Assembly (NCBI RefSeq): GCF_004117855.1
Contig: NZ_QWBW01000015.1
Coordinates: 84,086-148,085 of the forward strand
DNA from: Modicisalibacter coralii
GTDB taxonomy: Bacteria > Pseudomonadota > Gammaproteobacteria > Pseudomonadales > Halomonadaceae
Direction of reading: 5' to 3'
Length of the DNA stretch: 64,000 nt
Positions 61,999-64,000 of the stretch are shown here, piece by piece. Below the pieces are notes generated by a model, which searched no databases, was not told the origin of the DNA, and worked only from the letters and a program-made list of their open reading frames with translations. The translations under genes were made by a program, and so were the position numbers. Within the stretch, counting starts at the first letter, position 1. Every line of letters begins with the position of its first letter.

Positions 61999-63105
61999 TC
62001 ATCCGCGACGCTCGAGCAGCACGCCGCATTCGCAATGGTCGGTCCATGGAAACTGGTCGAACAGCGCGAAGCGCCGGATGCGGTGGGTATCCTGCAACTG
62101 AGCGAGGTTCTCGGCCAGGGTGGTCGGGTTGCAGGAGATATAGACGATCCGCGGATAGGCGCGCAGCCGCTCGCAGCTCTCGGCATCCAGCCCGGCCCGT
62201 GGCGGGTCGACCAGCACCGTGGTGAAGCGGTAGTCGTCGAGCGCCATCTCGCTGACCCGGCGGCCCTGGCGCTCCCCGGCCAGCGCCTCGGCGAACTCCT
62301 CCGCCGACATGCGGGCGACGACGGCGTTGTCGACACCGTTGGCGGCGAGGTTGACCCCCGCCGAGGCCACCGAGGTGCGCGAGATCTCGGTGGCCAATAC
62401 CCGGCGAAAGTTCTCGGCCAGGGCCACGGTGAAGTTGCCGTTGCCGCAGTAGAGCTCGACCAGATCACCGTCCTGGCCGTCCCGCGTCACGTCCCGGGCC
62501 CAGCCCAGCATGGCGCGATTGATCTCGGCGTTGGGCTGGGTGAAGCTGTTCTCGACCTGCTGGTAGACCAGCGTGCGCCCGTCCACCGCGAGGCGCTCCC
62601 AGACGTGGTCGCGATCGAGCACCAGACGCTGCTTGCGGGCGCGGCCGATGATCGACACGTTCAGTCGCTCCTGCAGGGCGCGCGCCTTCGCCTCCCAGGC
62701 CGCGTCGAGCCGGCGATGATAGATCAGGGTGACCAGCGCCTCACCGCTGAGGGTGGTCAGAAACTCCACCTGGAACAGCCGGTGCCGCAATACCGGGTCG
62801 TCGATCACCGCCTCGCGAAGCCGGGGCATCAGCGCATTGATGGTCCGGCTGGCCACCGCATACTGATCGAGCCGGATCACCTGCTTGTTCTTGGGATCCG
62901 CCGGGTCGACCTCGAACATCGCGTAGAACAGGTCGTCGCCCTCGTGCCAGACGCGGAACTCGCAGCGCATCCGGTAATGACTGGCCGGCGAGGCGAACAC
63001 CTCCAGCGCCGGCGGATCGAAAGACGCGAACTGCGCCGTGATGCGCTCACGCTTGGCTTCCAGTTGGGCGGTGTAGCGCTCGGGTTCGACGACGGGTACG
63101 GCCAC
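61999..63105 (-). CDS. trmA: tRNA (uracil-5-)-methyltransferase
   Basis: 368 aa (E. coli 366). Start GTG 63105, with AAGGAGATGTC immediately upstream; the frame continues further 5' but overlaps murI. Motifs: DLVELYCGNGNFTVALA (SAM), VDPPRAGLD, catalytic Cys in IVYISCNPTTLAENL and Glu in the final DHCECGVLLERRG. Makes m5U54 in tRNA and in tmRNA. Confidence 0.93.
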   Translation of the reverse strand: MAVPVVEPERYTAQLEAKRERITAQFASFDPPALEVFASPASHYRMRCEFRVWHEGDDLFYAMFEVDPADPKNKQVIRLDQYAVASRTINALMPRLREAVIDDPVLRHRLFQVEFLTTLSGEALVTLIYHRRLDAAWEAKARALQERLNVSIIGRARKQRLVLDRDHVWERLAVDGRTLVYQQVENSFTQPNAEINRAMLGWARDVTRDGQDGDLVELYCGNGNFTVALAENFRRVLATEISRTSVASAGVNLAANGVDNAVVARMSAEEFAEALAGERQGRRVSEMALDDYRFTTVLVDPPRAGLDAESCERLRAYPRIVYISCNPTTLAENLAQLQDTHRIRRFALFDQFPWTDHCECGVLLERRG

Positions 63106-63142
63106 GACATCTCCTTCGATGAGGGTAAACGGAAAAAGCGCG

Positions 63143-63940
63143 TCAGCGCGCCACCGGGACACGCACGGCGCCAGGGTCCAGGACCTGCGGGGAACCGAAG
63201 CCACGCTCGGCGAGGATCGCCGCCAGCGCACGGCCGGGAGCGGTGGCCCAGGCCCGGTTCGTCTGGCCGGCGAGCGGGGTGGCGACGATAGCGGCGACGC
63301 GACGGGCGATCGCGTCGCCCGAATCGACCCAGGCCACGACGCGGGGCGCACAGGCGGCGAACCGCGCGCGCAGCAGGGGAAAATGGGTACAGCCGAGCAC
63401 CACGGTGTCGAGCGCCGACTCGCGCCACAGCGGCGCCAGACTGGCCACCAGGGTCGCCTCGTCGGCCGGCTCACCGGCCAGATGACGCTCCGCCTCGGCG
63501 ACCAGGGGATCGGCGGCGAGACGCAGCACCCGGCAGTGCCCGGCGAACTCCTCGATCAGCTGCCGGGTATAGGCACGATTGACGGTCGCCGACGTCGCCA
63601 GCAAGGCGATGGTGCCGGTTCGGCTCAGCGCCGCCGCGGGCTTGATCGCCGGCACGGTGCCCACCACCGGGATGTCGAGCGCCGCGCGCAACGCCTCCAG
63701 GGCCAGGGTGCTGGCGGTATTGCAGGCCACCACCAGCACGGCGGCGCCACTGACCCGAACCGCCTCGCGACACACGGCGGTGATCCGCTCGACCAGCCAA
63801 GCATCGGGCTTGGTGCCGTAGGGCAGCATGGCATTGTCGCAGACATAGGCCAGCGTCGCCGCCGGGAGCCGCTCGCGAATCGCCGCGGCCACCGACAGCC
63901 CGCCGACACCGGAGTCGAAGATCAGGATCGGGCCGGCCAT
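63143..63940 (-). CDS. murI: glutamate racemase
   Basis: 265 aa. FDSGVGGLSVAAAI (catalytic Asp/Ser), VVACNTASTLALEALR (first catalytic Cys) and VVLGCTHFPLL (second Cys, His). Supplies D-glutamate for peptidoglycan. Stop lies 37 nt upstream of the trmA start, same direction. Confidence 0.94.
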   Translation of the reverse strand: MAGPILIFDSGVGGLSVAAAIRERLPAATLAYVCDNAMLPYGTKPDAWLVERITAVCREAVRVSGAAVLVVACNTASTLALEALRAALDIPVVGTVPAIKPAAALSRTGTIALLATSATVNRAYTRQLIEEFAGHCRVLRLAADPLVAEAERHLAGEPADEATLVASLAPLWRESALDTVVLGCTHFPLLRARFAACAPRVVAWVDSGDAIARRVAAIVATPLAGQTNRAWATAPGRALAAILAERGFGSPQVLDPGAVRVPVAR

Positions 63941-64000
63941 GGCGCCTCGCGGTGAAAGTGCGTGACCAGGGACGCGATCAGCGCCGACAGCCGTGCCGGC
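63922..64000 (-). CDS. possible 3' end of an upstream gene, cut by the window edge
   Basis: A minus-strand frame reads PARLSALIASLVTHFHREAPWPARS and stops within the murI start region, overlapping murI by 19 nt. The composition looks coding, but only 25 codons are visible and no family can be named. Confidence 0.3.
   Translation of the reverse strand, partial: PARLSALIASLVTHFHREAPWPARS

Noticed and set aside
56781..62225. 1814-aa open frame on the plus strand
   Set aside because: Antisense shadow of the NAD-glutamate dehydrogenase; low-complexity Leu/Val/Asp/His composition and no family signature.

Overview
The window looks like a chromosomal segment of a halophilic gammaproteobacterium of the Halomonas/Chromohalobacter type. 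The evidence is the gene content of the right-hand part: a very large NAD-glutamate dehydrogenase, fused RlmKL, PdxB, RMF, YlqF, QueF and MurI, all high-GC with gammaproteobacterial architecture. The genus is an inference; no rRNA is present.

Layout. (1) 1-23.4 kb is a copper/silver-type metal-resistance island. It holds a CusCBAF efflux operon, a Spy/CpxP-like Met/Gly-repeat protein, a membrane cytochrome c with a His-rich tail, a YncE-like propeller, CcdA, an L,D-transpeptidase and Lgt, several small Cys/His-containing exported proteins, a YHS protein, a SHOCT protein, a CopA-type P-type ATPase, DUF2933, a DUF3141 alpha/beta-hydrolase, a helical 152-aa protein, an APC permease and a glutaredoxin-MauE fusion. 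Three promoters with a TTGACC -35 and an unusually long ~20-bp spacer over a dyad (770-807, 15723-15754, 23424-23455) suggest one MerR/CueR-like regulator, encoded outside the window. (2) 23.45-31 kb is an AT-richer mobile/defence remnant: a truncated DISARM DrmD-like helicase with its WYL regulator, AlpA, an unknown gene, a DUF3987 helicase-like protein, an XRE regulator and a YagK/YfjJ replication-type protein with an HxH motif. (3) 31.2-38 kb is a recombination and SOS block: glycine-zipper/zinc-ribbon protein, DUF932, ERF annealing protein, YqaJ exonuclease, RadC, LexA box plus UmuDC, a frameshifted zinc-ribbon gene and an SRAP protein. (4) 38.0-40.1 kb is a strikingly AT-rich two-gene cassette: an NdpA-like nucleoid protein overlapping a RelA/SpoT-type synthetase by 4 nt. 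This is the strongest candidate for a little-described system. (5) 40.2-40.8 kb is the island edge: an S24 repressor fragment, tandem 12-bp repeats and tRNA-Ser(GGA), whose 3' end faces the island.

(6) 40.9-64 kb is core chromosome: a thioesterase-like protein, nitroreductase, queF, an ABC-2 exporter pair, three Gly(GCC)-Glu(UUC) tRNA pairs with four degenerate tRNA-Gly-like fragments, msrB, ylqF, alaA, htpX, DUF2267, pdxB, a WGR-like protein, rlmKL, rmf, pyrD, a two-domain PPC-like exported protein, NAD-GDH, trmA and murI.

How it fits together: the left third exports or detoxifies monovalent metal (CopA cytosol to periplasm, CusCBA periplasm to outside, CusF and Spy as periplasmic carriers or chaperones) and carries envelope- and thiol-repair functions. 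The middle is a mosaic of mobile-element replication, recombination, SOS and abortive-defence genes, bounded on the right by a tRNA gene. No integrase and no intact transposase were seen.
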